DNA from: DAOMFB01 sp963801475
Lineage (GTDB): Bacteria > Acidobacteriota > Thermoanaerobaculia > UBA5066
Length of the DNA: 64,000 bases
Direction of reading: 5' to 3'
Assembly (NCBI GenBank): GCA_963801475.1
Contig: CAWDEX010000002.1
Coordinates: 248,001 to 312,000, forward strand
The notes below the pieces were generated by a model. The model was given only the letters and a program-made list of their open reading frames with translations. It was not told where the DNA came from and did not search any database. This document shows, piece by piece, positions 1 through 7,468 of the stretch (position 1 is its first letter; every line of letters starts with the position of its first letter). A program made the translations under genes and the position numbers.

Positions 1-169
1 TGACGCCGACCCGCTCCCCGGGGTTAATCGTCAGGTTGATGCCCTTGAGGGCCCGAAGTTCCCCGTGCTCGATGCGCCCCTGGAGCTTCCGGATCGCGTA
101 CTCCTTCAGGGACGCGATGGCCTCCTTGGGAACGCGGTACCGAACGCCGACGTCGTGCAGCTCGATCAC
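1..169 (-). CDS. ABC transporter ATP-binding protein, Wzt/TagH-like (N-terminus only)
   Basis: Only the first 56 codons are in the window; the gene runs off the left edge. The start is GTG at 169, 4 bp after the stop of the permease gene at 174. The reading begins VIELHDVGVRYRV and continues through LRALKGINLTINPGERVGV, which is the opening of an ABC ATPase just before the Walker A loop. The extra segment KEAIASLKEYAIRKLQG between the first strand and LKGINL is typical of ATPases that energise export of polysaccharide or teichoic acid (Wzt/TagH/RfbE type). With the adjacent ABC-2 permease it should form an exporter that moves lipid-linked polysaccharide across the inner membrane. The nucleotide-binding motifs themselves lie outside the window. 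Confidence 0.85.
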   Translation of the reverse strand, partial: MIELHDVGVRYRVPKEAIASLKEYAIRKLQGRIEHGELRALKGINLTINPGERVGV

Positions 170-173
170 GGGC

Positions 174-998
174 TCAGAACCGCGAGCCATACTCCTCCAT
201 CTTCTGCGAGTAGAAGATCCAGCCCACGATCAGGCTTGCCAGGGAGCCGAGGACCGCGAACGCCATCGTGTTCGGGCCGGGGAGCCAGCCGTTGTAGAGC
301 GGCGCCCGGAACAGATCGACGAGGTACGTGGCCGGGTTGTAGCGGATGACGAACCGGTACTCCTCCGGAACGAGCTTCGTCGCGTAGACGATCGGCGTCA
401 CGAAGAACCAGAGCTGCAGGAGGATGATGTACATTTCCTTCACATCGACAAAGCGAGACGCGAGCGTGAAGACCAGCAGGCCTACGCCCGTCGTGAAGGC
501 CGCGCCGATGACGAGGGCCACGGGGAGAAAAAGCCAGGACACGTGAATCGGCGACCCCGTCCAGATGACGATGACGAGGAGGGGGACGAGACTCAGGACC
601 GTGTGAACGAGGGCCACGCCCACCGCCGAGAGGACGAAAGCCGACTGCGGCAGGAAGATCCGTTTGCCCGTCTCGAGGGCATCGACCGGCAGGGACGCCG
701 CGTGGCCGGTCGCCTGCGCGAAGAACTGCCAGAAGATCAGGCCCGACAGGAAGTAGACCGGATAGTTCTGGATGTCCTGCCTGAGGATGACCGAGAAGAC
801 CCAGGTCATCGTCAGCATCTGGAGGAGAGGACTCAGCATGGTCCAGCCGACCCCGAGGACGGACCGCTTGTAGCGGACGGTGATGTCGCGCCGGACGAGC
901 TCGACCACCAGATGCCGGTAGCGCCAGAGGTCGCGCGCCTCCTCGACGAAGCGGAGGTCGTGGCGCGCGGAGTCGTAGACCGGGGGTGCGGCGGGCAT
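174..998 (-). CDS. ABC-2 type polysaccharide export permease (Wzm-like)
   Basis: A 274-residue inner-membrane protein of the ABC-2 (Wzm/TagG) family. It has a short cytoplasmic N-terminus containing LWRYRHLVVELVRRDITVRYKRS, split here as LWRYRHLV and VRRDITVRYKRS, the amphipathic interface element usual before TM1 in this family. About six hydrophobic segments follow (around residues 48-70, 78-95, 120-148, 155-182, 190-210 and 240-262). The late motif RYNPATYLVDLFRAPLYNG is also family-typical. It pairs with the ATPase 4 bp downstream. Divergently oriented sugar-transfer genes begin 67 bp upstream, so this is probably the exporter of a surface polysaccharide locus. The polymer cannot be predicted from sequence. 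Confidence 0.9.
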   Translation of the reverse strand: MPAAPPVYDSARHDLRFVEEARDLWRYRHLVVELVRRDITVRYKRSVLGVGWTMLSPLLQMLTMTWVFSVILRQDIQNYPVYFLSGLIFWQFFAQATGHAASLPVDALETGKRIFLPQSAFVLSAVGVALVHTVLSLVPLLVIVIWTGSPIHVSWLFLPVALVIGAAFTTGVGLLVFTLASRFVDVKEMYIILLQLWFFVTPIVYATKLVPEEYRFVIRYNPATYLVDLFRAPLYNGWLPGPNTMAFAVLGSLASLIVGWIFYSQKMEEYGSRF

Positions 999-1065
999 CA
1001 GGGCCTTCGAAGTCTAACTGTTGCGAGGTCGGCGGGCACGTCGACCGGCGTAGAATTCCGGCCCG

Positions 1066-1338
1066 TTGAACGACGCGCGGAACACCGAATCCGAGCTCGC
1101 GGAACTCGAGGTGCGCCTTGTGGAGGCGCTCGCCGAGCGCGACCTCGCCCGCGAGGTCCGGAAGCGAGCCGAGCAGGAGACAGAACGGCTGAGGCAGGAG
1201 CTGGCCGACGCCCAGACCGACCTCGCGGCCGTCCGGAGCCGCCTCGACGAGCGTCTCGCGTACGTCCGGAATCTCCACGCATCGTCGGGATGGAAGCTTC
1301 TCCAGGCCGTTCGCGGCCTCTTCGGGCGCCGCTGGTGA
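1066..1338 (+). CDS. Small coiled-coil protein with a C-terminal SxxWKL element
   Basis: A 90-residue protein starting at TTG (1066). Residues 5-68 are an almost uninterrupted charged heptad-rich coiled coil (ELAELEVRLVEALAERD, then KRAEQETERLRQELADAQ). It ends SSGWKLLQAVRGLFGRRW; coiled coils ending in an SxxWRL/KL-PLR element are common in and beside glycosyltransferases of O-antigen or capsule clusters. A TAGAAT hexamer 9 nt upstream (1051-1056) could be a -10 box. Its TGA overlaps the GTG of the next small gene, and a large glycosyltransferase follows. A scaffolding or length-control role in polysaccharide assembly is inference. The TTG start is not certain, because no Shine-Dalgarno is visible. 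Confidence 0.6.
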   Translation: MNDARNTESELAELEVRLVEALAERDLAREVRKRAEQETERLRQELADAQTDLAAVRSRLDERLAYVRNLHASSGWKLLQAVRGLFGRRW

Positions 1339-1616
1339 CGAGGAGCGAGCCCCGGAGCGCGGCGTACTGGGAAGCGCGGGCCCGGGCGCTCGAGACGGCG
1401 TATCAGCGCCTCCGGTCCCGCCTCGTGTCCCTCGCCGCGTCGCTGCCTCCGGAGTTTCTCGATCTCCTCGAGGCGGGCCCGCCGCCCGACGGCGCGCCCT
1501 CTTCGGTACGGCCGCCTCCCGATGCGGCTGCGGACGGCTGTCTTCCGGAAGCGGCGGAGGTGGAGCCGGATCTCCGGAGACTCTGGACGCGGACGGCACC
1601 GCCCGTCCGCAACTGA
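1335..1616 (+). CDS. Small hypothetical protein translationally coupled to its neighbour
   Basis: A 93-residue reading frame whose GTG start (1335) overlaps the preceding stop as GTGA; it ends 5 bp before the glycosyltransferase gene. The N-terminal half is a predicted helix (SAAYWEARARALETAYQRL) followed by a leucine-rich stretch. The C-terminal half is proline/alanine rich. I do not recognise a family. The coupling at both ends and the same-strand neighbours argue that it is a real gene of the polysaccharide cluster rather than a chance frame. GC-rich DNA does produce long open frames, so confidence is moderate. Confidence 0.5.
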   Translation: MTRSEPRSAAYWEARARALETAYQRLRSRLVSLAASLPPEFLDLLEAGPPPDGAPSSVRPPPDAAADGCLPEAAEVEPDLRRLWTRTAPPVRN

Positions 1617-1621
1617 CGCCG

Positions 1622-3472
1622 ATGCCGCGCCGCGTCACGGTCGTCATCCTCTGCTGGAACCACTGGCCCCTGACCGAGAGGTGCCTCGCGACGCTCTTCG
1701 AGCACACGGACCTCTCGGAGGTCGCGGTCGTCGCGGTGGACAACGGGTCGACGGACGAGACGCCCTCCCGCCTGAAGGGCGACCCCCGCCTCCGCGTCGT
1801 CGCCTTGCCCCGAAACCTCGGCTTCGCCCGCGGAAACAACGCGGGGATCGCCGCGGCCGATCCGGGAAGCGACGTCCTCCTCCTCAACAACGACGTCGAG
1901 ATCCGCTCGCCGGGGTGGCTCGACGAGCTCAAGCGCGCAGCCCACGCGGCCCCCGACATCGGCGTCGCCGGCTGTCGCCTGGTCTTTCCCGACGGCCGGC
2001 TGGCGCATGCGGGAACGTACATCCTCCCCGACACGTTCTGGGGCCAGCAGGTCGGGTCGCAGGAGAGGGACGTGAACCAGTTCGCGGCGACGAGGGACGT
2101 GGAGGGGATCGTCTTCGCCTGTGCCTACCTGAGGCGGGAGGTGCTGGACGCCGTGGGAGGGCTCTCGGAGGAGTACGAGTCGTATTTCGAGGACACCGAC
2201 TACTGCCTCCGGGCCCGCGCGGCCGGGTTCCGGACCGTCTGCTGCGGGAGCGTCACCCTCGTCCACCACGAGCACGGCTCGACGCGCGACGCGCCCGGCC
2301 ACTTCGAGAAGCTCTTCGGGCGAAGCCGCGCCATCTTCCGGAAACGCTGGGGTGGCGTGCTCTCGCGGCGCTATGCGCGCGCCGTCCACTGGCAGTCGAT
2401 CCTGAACTTCCCAACGGGCTACGCCATGAGCGCTCGGGAGATCCTCCGCGCTCTCGACGAGGGCGGCGTGCGGACGAGCTACGAGTACGTCTACGGGCCG
2501 GGAACGCCCTTCACGCAGCCCGAGCCGGACGGCCTTTCGGATCACCGGCTCGACGCCATCGCCCGGCGCTCCGCGGGCCGGCGGCCGGACGTTTCGGTGG
2601 TCTACGCGCAGGGGGACGTCTTCCGGAAGAACCGCGGGCGCCGCCGGATCGGCTACACGATGCTGGAGGTGGACGGCTTTCCGACGGAATGGGTGCGGCA
2701 GGCGAACGAGATGGACGAGGTGTGGGTCCCGTCCGCTTTCAATCGCGACGGCCTCGCCGGGTCCGGCGTCACGCGGCCGGTTCACGTGATGCCGCTGGGC
2801 GTCGACCCGGACCACTTCAACCCGCAGATCCGGGGCGTTACGAACCCGAACGGCGATTTCGTCTTCCTGGCGAACTTCGAATGGAACGAGCGGAAGGCGC
2901 CACAGCTTCTCCTCTCGGTCTTCAACCGGACGTTCCGGGCCTCGGAGCCCGCGCTCCTCGTGTGCAAGGTGATGAACCGGCAGTGGGAGCGGAACGTCAC
3001 GGCCGAGGTCCGCGCGCTCGGCCTCCGGCCAACCGGAGGGCGCGTCGCCTTCCTGTACAACCGGGACTACCCCTATTCGCAGATGGGGATGCTCTATCGC
3101 TCGGCCGACTGCTACGTCTCCGCGAGCCGGGGCGAGGGGTGGGACATGCCCCTCATGGAGGCGATGGCGTGCGGGCTGCCGGCCGTCGCGACGGACTGGG
3201 GAGCCCACCGGGAGTTCGTTCACGAGGGGATCGCCTGGCCGCTCCGGATCCGCGGCCTCGTCCCCGCCGTCTCGTACAACCCGAACTACGAGGGATTCCG
3301 CTGGGCCGATCCCGACCCGGACCACCTCGCCGGACTGCTCCGGCACGTCTTCGAGAACCGCGACGAGGCGCGTGCGAAGGGCGCCCGCGCCGCCGCCGAG
3401 ATGGCTGCCCGATGGACCTGGCGTCAGGCGGCGGAGCGGATCGCCGTGCGGCTCGACGCGATCAGGGCCTGA
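1622..3472 (+). CDS. Two-domain glycosyltransferase (GT2 + GT4)
   Basis: A 616-residue fusion of two glycosyltransferase folds. Residues 1-250 are a family 2 (GT-A) transferase: VTVVILCWNHWPLTERCL, the VDNGS nucleotide-binding motif, LLNNDVEI in the DxD position and FEDTDYC as the catalytic acidic motif. Residues about 310-610 are a family 4 (GT-B) transferase with the E-x7-E signature SRGEGWDMPLMEAMACG. Such bifunctional enzymes add two successive sugars during synthesis of O-antigen, capsule or rhamnan-type polymers. The gene follows two small coupled genes and is divergent from the Wzm/Wzt exporter, so it probably builds the exported polysaccharide. No transmembrane segment is seen. The sugars are unknown. 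Confidence 0.9.
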   Translation: MPRRVTVVILCWNHWPLTERCLATLFEHTDLSEVAVVAVDNGSTDETPSRLKGDPRLRVVALPRNLGFARGNNAGIAAADPGSDVLLLNNDVEIRSPGWLDELKRAAHAAPDIGVAGCRLVFPDGRLAHAGTYILPDTFWGQQVGSQERDVNQFAATRDVEGIVFACAYLRREVLDAVGGLSEEYESYFEDTDYCLRARAAGFRTVCCGSVTLVHHEHGSTRDAPGHFEKLFGRSRAIFRKRWGGVLSRRYARAVHWQSILNFPTGYAMSAREILRALDEGGVRTSYEYVYGPGTPFTQPEPDGLSDHRLDAIARRSAGRRPDVSVVYAQGDVFRKNRGRRRIGYTMLEVDGFPTEWVRQANEMDEVWVPSAFNRDGLAGSGVTRPVHVMPLGVDPDHFNPQIRGVTNPNGDFVFLANFEWNERKAPQLLLSVFNRTFRASEPALLVCKVMNRQWERNVTAEVRALGLRPTGGRVAFLYNRDYPYSQMGMLYRSADCYVSASRGEGWDMPLMEAMACGLPAVATDWGAHREFVHEGIAWPLRIRGLVPAVSYNPNYEGFRWADPDPDHLAGLLRHVFENRDEARAKGARAAAEMAARWTWRQAAERIAVRLDAIRA

Positions 3473-3482
3473 CGGTCCCGGG

Positions 3483-3983
3483 TCATCGCCGGCTGGCTGA
3501 CTTGATCGCCGCCCGGGCCTCGCGGTCGGCCTCGCGGCGGCGGATGGTCTCCCGCTTGTCGCGAAGCTTCTTGCCGGTGACGAGAGCGATCTGGACCTTG
3601 GCTCGCGCCCCCTTGAAGTAGATCGAGAGCGGGATGCAGGTCGCCCCCGTCCGCTGGATCTTTCCGGCGAGCCGGTCGATCTCCCGTCGGTGGAGGAGGA
3701 GCTTCCGCTTCCGTTTCGGGTCCGGGTTGTTCCAGCTCCCCGCGGTGTAGGGCGGGACATGGACGTTCCAGAGCCACGCCTCGCCCCGCTCGACGGCGAC
3801 GTAGCCGTCGACGAGGCTCGCGCGCCCCTCACGGAGCGACTTGACTTCCGTCCCCGTCAGGGCGACGCCGGCCTCGAGCTTCTCCTCGATGTGGTACTCG
3901 TGGAAGGCGCGGCGGTTCGTGGCGACGGTCTTCGTCGCACCGTTCGTCGCCGCGCCCCTCGGGCCGGGCGCGCGGCCGTTCAC
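3483..3983 (-). CDS. smpB: SsrA-binding protein SmpB
   Basis: A 166-residue SmpB, the partner of tmRNA in trans-translation. Recognised motifs are NRRAFHEYHIEEKLEAGVAL, GTEVKSLREGRASL, EAWLWNVHVPPYTAGS (the family usually has LxNxHIxPY) and the basic C-terminal tail KKLRDKRETIRRREADREAR that enters the ribosomal A site. The GTG start overlaps the stop of the upstream HD-GYP gene as GTGA and gives an N-terminal extension of about 20 residues (GRAPGPRGAATNGATKT) relative to common SmpBs. A later start is possible, but none has a Shine-Dalgarno. The ssrA gene is not visible here. Confidence 0.95.
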   Translation of the reverse strand: MNGRAPGPRGAATNGATKTVATNRRAFHEYHIEEKLEAGVALTGTEVKSLREGRASLVDGYVAVERGEAWLWNVHVPPYTAGSWNNPDPKRKRKLLLHRREIDRLAGKIQRTGATCIPLSIYFKGARAKVQIALVTGKKLRDKRETIRRREADREARAAIKSASRR

Positions 3984-5758
3984 TCGGCGGAGCCCTCGAG
4001 CATCCTCTTGAAGCGCGGCGCCAGGTCGGGGTCGAACTGCGTTCCTGCCTTCGACCCGATGATGTCGAGCGCCTGGGCCTCGGCGATGACGGCCCGGTAC
4101 GACGTCGGAGAGGTCATGGCGTCGTACGCCTCGCAGAGATGGATGATCCGCGAGCCCTGGGGAATCCGTTCGCCTTTGAGCCCGTCGGGGTAGCCGGCGC
4201 CGTCCCACCGCTCGTGGTGGTGACGGACGAGCGGCGCGATCGGGTAGGGCCAGGGGATCTCCTCGACGAGGTGGGCCCCGACGCGCGGGTGTTGCCGGAT
4301 GAGGCGGACCTCCTCCTCGGTCAGGGCTCGCTTCGTGTAGAGCTCGTCGTAGTTCAGCTCGCGCATCCCGACGTCGTGCAGGATCGCTGCGACGGTCACC
4401 TGCTCGATCTCGGAAGGCGACAGACCGAGAGCGGTCGCGAACTTCCGGGCCAGGCGCCCGACGTTGAAGGAGTGGGTCTTCAAGGCCGTCCGGCGGCGAA
4501 GGCCCGGCTCGACGAGCTTGTTGACGAGGCCGCGGTAGGCCTCCTTGAAGCGTGTCTCGTTGCGAATCTCCGTCAGGGCGTTCTTCAGGATGACGTGCGC
4601 GGGACGGAGCGCCTCGCGGTTCTCGGACGTGGGACCGTGGCGATAAAGAAGCGAGAAGATCGCGATCCCGTCCGGCGTCGAGGCGAGGACAGATGACTGG
4701 ATCGCCGCGATCTCGGCGCGTCGGACCGGGCGGGCTTCCGCCGTCGCGACGTCGAGCGAGCGGAAGACGTGCTCGGTCGGGAGCGGGAAGGGAGCGGCCG
4801 GCTTTCCGGCCACCTTCTCGAGGTTCTCGACGAGGGCCGGCTTCAAGTCGGAGTCGACCGGGCGCTTGCTCGCGTAAGTGACTTCGAGCCGGGCCGGGTA
4901 GTAAATGGAGACGGCCGCCACCTCGACCTCGTTGAACTGGAGGCAGGTCTGGAGGTACAGGCGCGCAAAGTCGATTTCGGCCGGAAGCGTCGCCGGGGCC
5001 GCCGGTCCGCCCGGCCGCGCCGACGGCATCCGGGAGAGCGTCTCCTCGACGAGCCGCAGCGTGTGGGTGACGGTGCCGCCGGCAAACCCCGCAGGAAGGT
5101 CGCCCGTCGGCGCGGCGGGGTTCGGCGTCCTCTCCATCGCCTCCACGTTCGTCCGAAACGCTCCCGTATCCGGGGAGACCATCTCGAAAGCGATGCCCGA
5201 CTCCGCGCCCTTCGGGCCGTACCCGAGACGCGTGGCGCCCGTGCTTCCGATCGTCGGCGCGTCCGGCGGCGGCGTGTAACCCGTCCCTTCGCTCCCTTCC
5301 GCCGTGATCCCCTCCCGACGGTACTGCGGGTGGCGCTTCAAGAGCACGGCGAATCGACGGAGGAGGTCCGTCATCTCGTGGACGTCCTCGTGCGTGAACG
5401 GCACGCGGCCGGCCTTGTCCCGAACGTCGACAATTCCGATGATTCGCCCGTCGAGATAGATCGGGGACGTCAGGATCTTCGTCGTCGACGCCCCTTCGAG
5501 AATGTCGACGAGTTTGCCCGCCTGGCGCAGGCTGTTGATGAAGAAGGGCTCGCGGTGCTCGTAGACGTGCGTCGCGAGCGGCTCCATCCGGCTGAACCGC
5601 TCGAGCACGCGGTCGGTCCGTGAGAAGCCGAACTGGGTCTTCAGCCGGAAATAACCGGTGGAATCGAACGTGTAGATCGCGGCCTTGACCGGCTGCCAGC
5701 GCTTGCGCAGGACGGCGAGAAAATCAGCGTAAGGCTTTTCATCCTCGGGCGATAGCAC
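3980..5758 (-). CDS. GAF and HD-GYP domain protein (probable c-di-GMP phosphodiesterase)
   Basis: A 592-residue cytoplasmic regulator. An N-terminal GAF-like domain (about 15-145) is followed by a low-complexity linker, a second GAF-like region (about 250-400) and a C-terminal HD-GYP domain (about 415-590). The HD pair (AAILHDVGM, about 461-462) and the HHERWDGAGYPDG signature (about 512-524) are intact, as expected for a phosphodiesterase that degrades cyclic di-GMP. GTG at 5758 is preceded by GAGAGGG. The gene is coupled by GTGA overlap to smpB. No receiver or membrane domain is present, so the input signal probably enters through the GAF domains. Confidence 0.85.
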   Translation of the reverse strand: MLSPEDEKPYADFLAVLRKRWQPVKAAIYTFDSTGYFRLKTQFGFSRTDRVLERFSRMEPLATHVYEHREPFFINSLRQAGKLVDILEGASTTKILTSPIYLDGRIIGIVDVRDKAGRVPFTHEDVHEMTDLLRRFAVLLKRHPQYRREGITAEGSEGTGYTPPPDAPTIGSTGATRLGYGPKGAESGIAFEMVSPDTGAFRTNVEAMERTPNPAAPTGDLPAGFAGGTVTHTLRLVEETLSRMPSARPGGPAAPATLPAEIDFARLYLQTCLQFNEVEVAAVSIYYPARLEVTYASKRPVDSDLKPALVENLEKVAGKPAAPFPLPTEHVFRSLDVATAEARPVRRAEIAAIQSSVLASTPDGIAIFSLLYRHGPTSENREALRPAHVILKNALTEIRNETRFKEAYRGLVNKLVEPGLRRRTALKTHSFNVGRLARKFATALGLSPSEIEQVTVAAILHDVGMRELNYDELYTKRALTEEEVRLIRQHPRVGAHLVEEIPWPYPIAPLVRHHHERWDGAGYPDGLKGERIPQGSRIIHLCEAYDAMTSPTSYRAVIAEAQALDIIGSKAGTQFDPDLAPRFKRMLEGSAE

Positions 5759-5936
5759 GGTCGGAGCCCTCTCGACAGAATAGCAGCCGGGGGTCGGCGG
5801 CTTCCAGTTGCCGTCCCCGCCGTCGGGCCCGGGCGGTGTGGGATCGTCGCATCACGGTGTGGCGACGGCGCCACAGGAAACGGCCCCCACGAGGACCGAT
5901 CCCCTTGAAGATAAAGCGTTCCGGAGCTCCCCTGAG

Positions 5937-6848
5937 ATGGCATCGCTTCTGCTCCCCATGAACTCCGACATGCAGCGCTCTCTGACGCTTTCCCGGCCCG
6001 TACGCGTCGCGGGGGTGGGCCTTCACAGCGGGAGGCACGCCACGGCGGTCCTCCACCCGGCCGAGGCGGGCCGCGGGATCGTCTTTTTCCGGACGGACGT
6101 CGGCGCGGTCATTCCCGCCCTCGCGGAGGAGGCTGCACGGTTCGACCACGCGACCTCCCTCGGCCGACCGGGGCGCGAAGTCGGAACCGTGGAGCACCTC
6201 CTGTCGGCCCTCGTCGGCACCGGGATCCACGACCTGCTCGTGGAGGTGGACGGGCCGGAGCTGCCGATCCTCGACGGGAGCGCCGCGCCCTGGATTGACG
6301 CGATCCACCACGCCGGCCTCGCGCACCTGCGCGAGACCGCCATCCCGTTCTCCCCCCGGGCGCCGATCTCCGTATCGGCGCCGCACGGGAAGCGGATCGA
6401 GATCCGCCCGTCCCGCGACCTCCGCGTGACGTACACGATCGACTTCCCACACCCGGCAATCGGCCGTCAGTCGGTCACCGTCGTCGTCACGCCCGAGAGC
6501 TACGCCCGGCACCTGGCGCCCGCCCGGACCTTCGGCTTCCTCGCCGAGTACGAGGCCCTGAAGGCGCACGGCCTCGCCCGCGGGGCGAGCGCGGAGAACT
6601 GCATCGTCATCGGCGAGAGCCACGTCGAGAACGGAAGCTTGCGGTTCCCCGACGAGTTCGTCCGGCACAAGGCGCTCGACCTTCTCGGGGACCTCGCGCT
6701 CGTCGGCCGGCCGGTGCTCGGTCACGTCGTGGCCCAGCGCGCCGGCCATGCCCTCCACGCCGCGCTCGCGAGGCGCCTCCGCGAGGAGATGCTCCGCGAC
6801 GAAGTGGCCGACGACCCGGCGGTTGCCGGCGTTTCCGCCTCCTTCTGA
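5937..6848 (+). CDS. lpxC: UDP-3-O-acyl-N-acetylglucosamine deacetylase LpxC
   Basis: A 303-residue zinc hydrolase catalysing the committed step of lipid A synthesis. Family motifs are VRVAGVGLHSG near the N-terminus, TVEHLLSAL (zinc and catalytic region), DGSAAPW, RTFGF and HKALDLLGDLALVGRP with the later GHALH. I chose ATG 5937 because GGAG lies about 10 nt upstream. ATG 5958 and 5970 are possible, and 5970 aligns best with the E. coli N-terminus. It confirms an outer membrane carrying lipopolysaccharide. A 178-bp divergent intergenic region separates it from the HD-GYP gene. Confidence 0.96.
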   Translation: MASLLLPMNSDMQRSLTLSRPVRVAGVGLHSGRHATAVLHPAEAGRGIVFFRTDVGAVIPALAEEAARFDHATSLGRPGREVGTVEHLLSALVGTGIHDLLVEVDGPELPILDGSAAPWIDAIHHAGLAHLRETAIPFSPRAPISVSAPHGKRIEIRPSRDLRVTYTIDFPHPAIGRQSVTVVVTPESYARHLAPARTFGFLAEYEALKAHGLARGASAENCIVIGESHVENGSLRFPDEFVRHKALDLLGDLALVGRPVLGHVVAQRAGHALHAALARRLREEMLRDEVADDPAVAGVSASF

Positions 6849-6895
6849 CGAGAGCCGAACCGCCCGGAGGCCGCCTGCCGCGTTAAAGTGGAGGC

Positions 6896-7468
6896 GTGCT
6901 GTCCGGCACCCGACGTCACGCGCTTCTCGTCGCGATCCTGCTCTGTCTGCCGGCCGCGGCCGACGAGCCGGGTGGAGCGACGAACCTCCCGGGAGTCTCG
7001 ACCTGGATCACCGGGCGCGAGCTGCACGTCTCGGCGAAGCTCTCCCCCGGGCTTCCGCGCGACGTGGAGGAGCGGCTGGGCTCGGGCCTTCCGACGACCG
7101 TCCTCTGGCGCGTCCGCCTCTTCGCCTTCCGGAATCTCTGGTGGGACGGCCTGAAGGACGAGCGACGCTACGAGGTGACGGCTACATTCCGTCCCGTCGC
7201 GGGCGACTACCTCGTCGAGAAACGTCTCGACGGCCGTCTTCTCGGGTCGAGCGTCGCCCCCACGAGGGCCGAGGCCCTGAAGACCCTCTCGGAGGTGCCC
7301 GGCCTGCCGCTGTTCCTCATGGGATCTCACCTCGAGGGGAAGAGCCTCGTGGTCCGCGTGAAGTGCGCGTACGCGCGCGGGGTGGCGCTCGGCGTCGTCC
7401 CGACGACCGTCGAGACGGACTGGGTCCGTTCGGGCATCTTCGACGGACCGCCGGCCGACGCGAAATGA
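6896..7468 (+). CDS. DUF4390 family secreted protein
   Basis: A 190-residue protein with a signal peptide (LLVAILLCLPAAADEP) starting at GTG 6896. The body (ITGRELHVSAKLSPGLP, TTVLWRVRLFAFRNLWWD, KTLSEVPGLPLF) matches my memory of DUF4390, a family that commonly sits immediately upstream of NtrY-like histidine kinases. Its stop overlaps the kinase ATG (ATGA), so the two are co-translated. Its function is unknown; location and linkage suggest a periplasmic accessory of the sensor. A TAAAGT hexamer 6 nt before the GTG and a GGAGG just before it leave open whether translation is leaderless or Shine-Dalgarno driven. Confidence 0.8.
   Translation: MLSGTRRHALLVAILLCLPAAADEPGGATNLPGVSTWITGRELHVSAKLSPGLPRDVEERLGSGLPTTVLWRVRLFAFRNLWWDGLKDERRYEVTATFRPVAGDYLVEKRLDGRLLGSSVAPTRAEALKTLSEVPGLPLFLMGSHLEGKSLVVRVKCAYARGVALGVVPTTVETDWVRSGIFDGPPADAK

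Noticed and set aside
36..1616. A 526-codon plus-strand frame crossing the exporter genes
   Set aside because: Its first 430 codons are antisense to the ABC permease and overlap the coiled-coil gene; only its last 93 codons (from GTG 1335) look like a gene, and that part is annotated separately.
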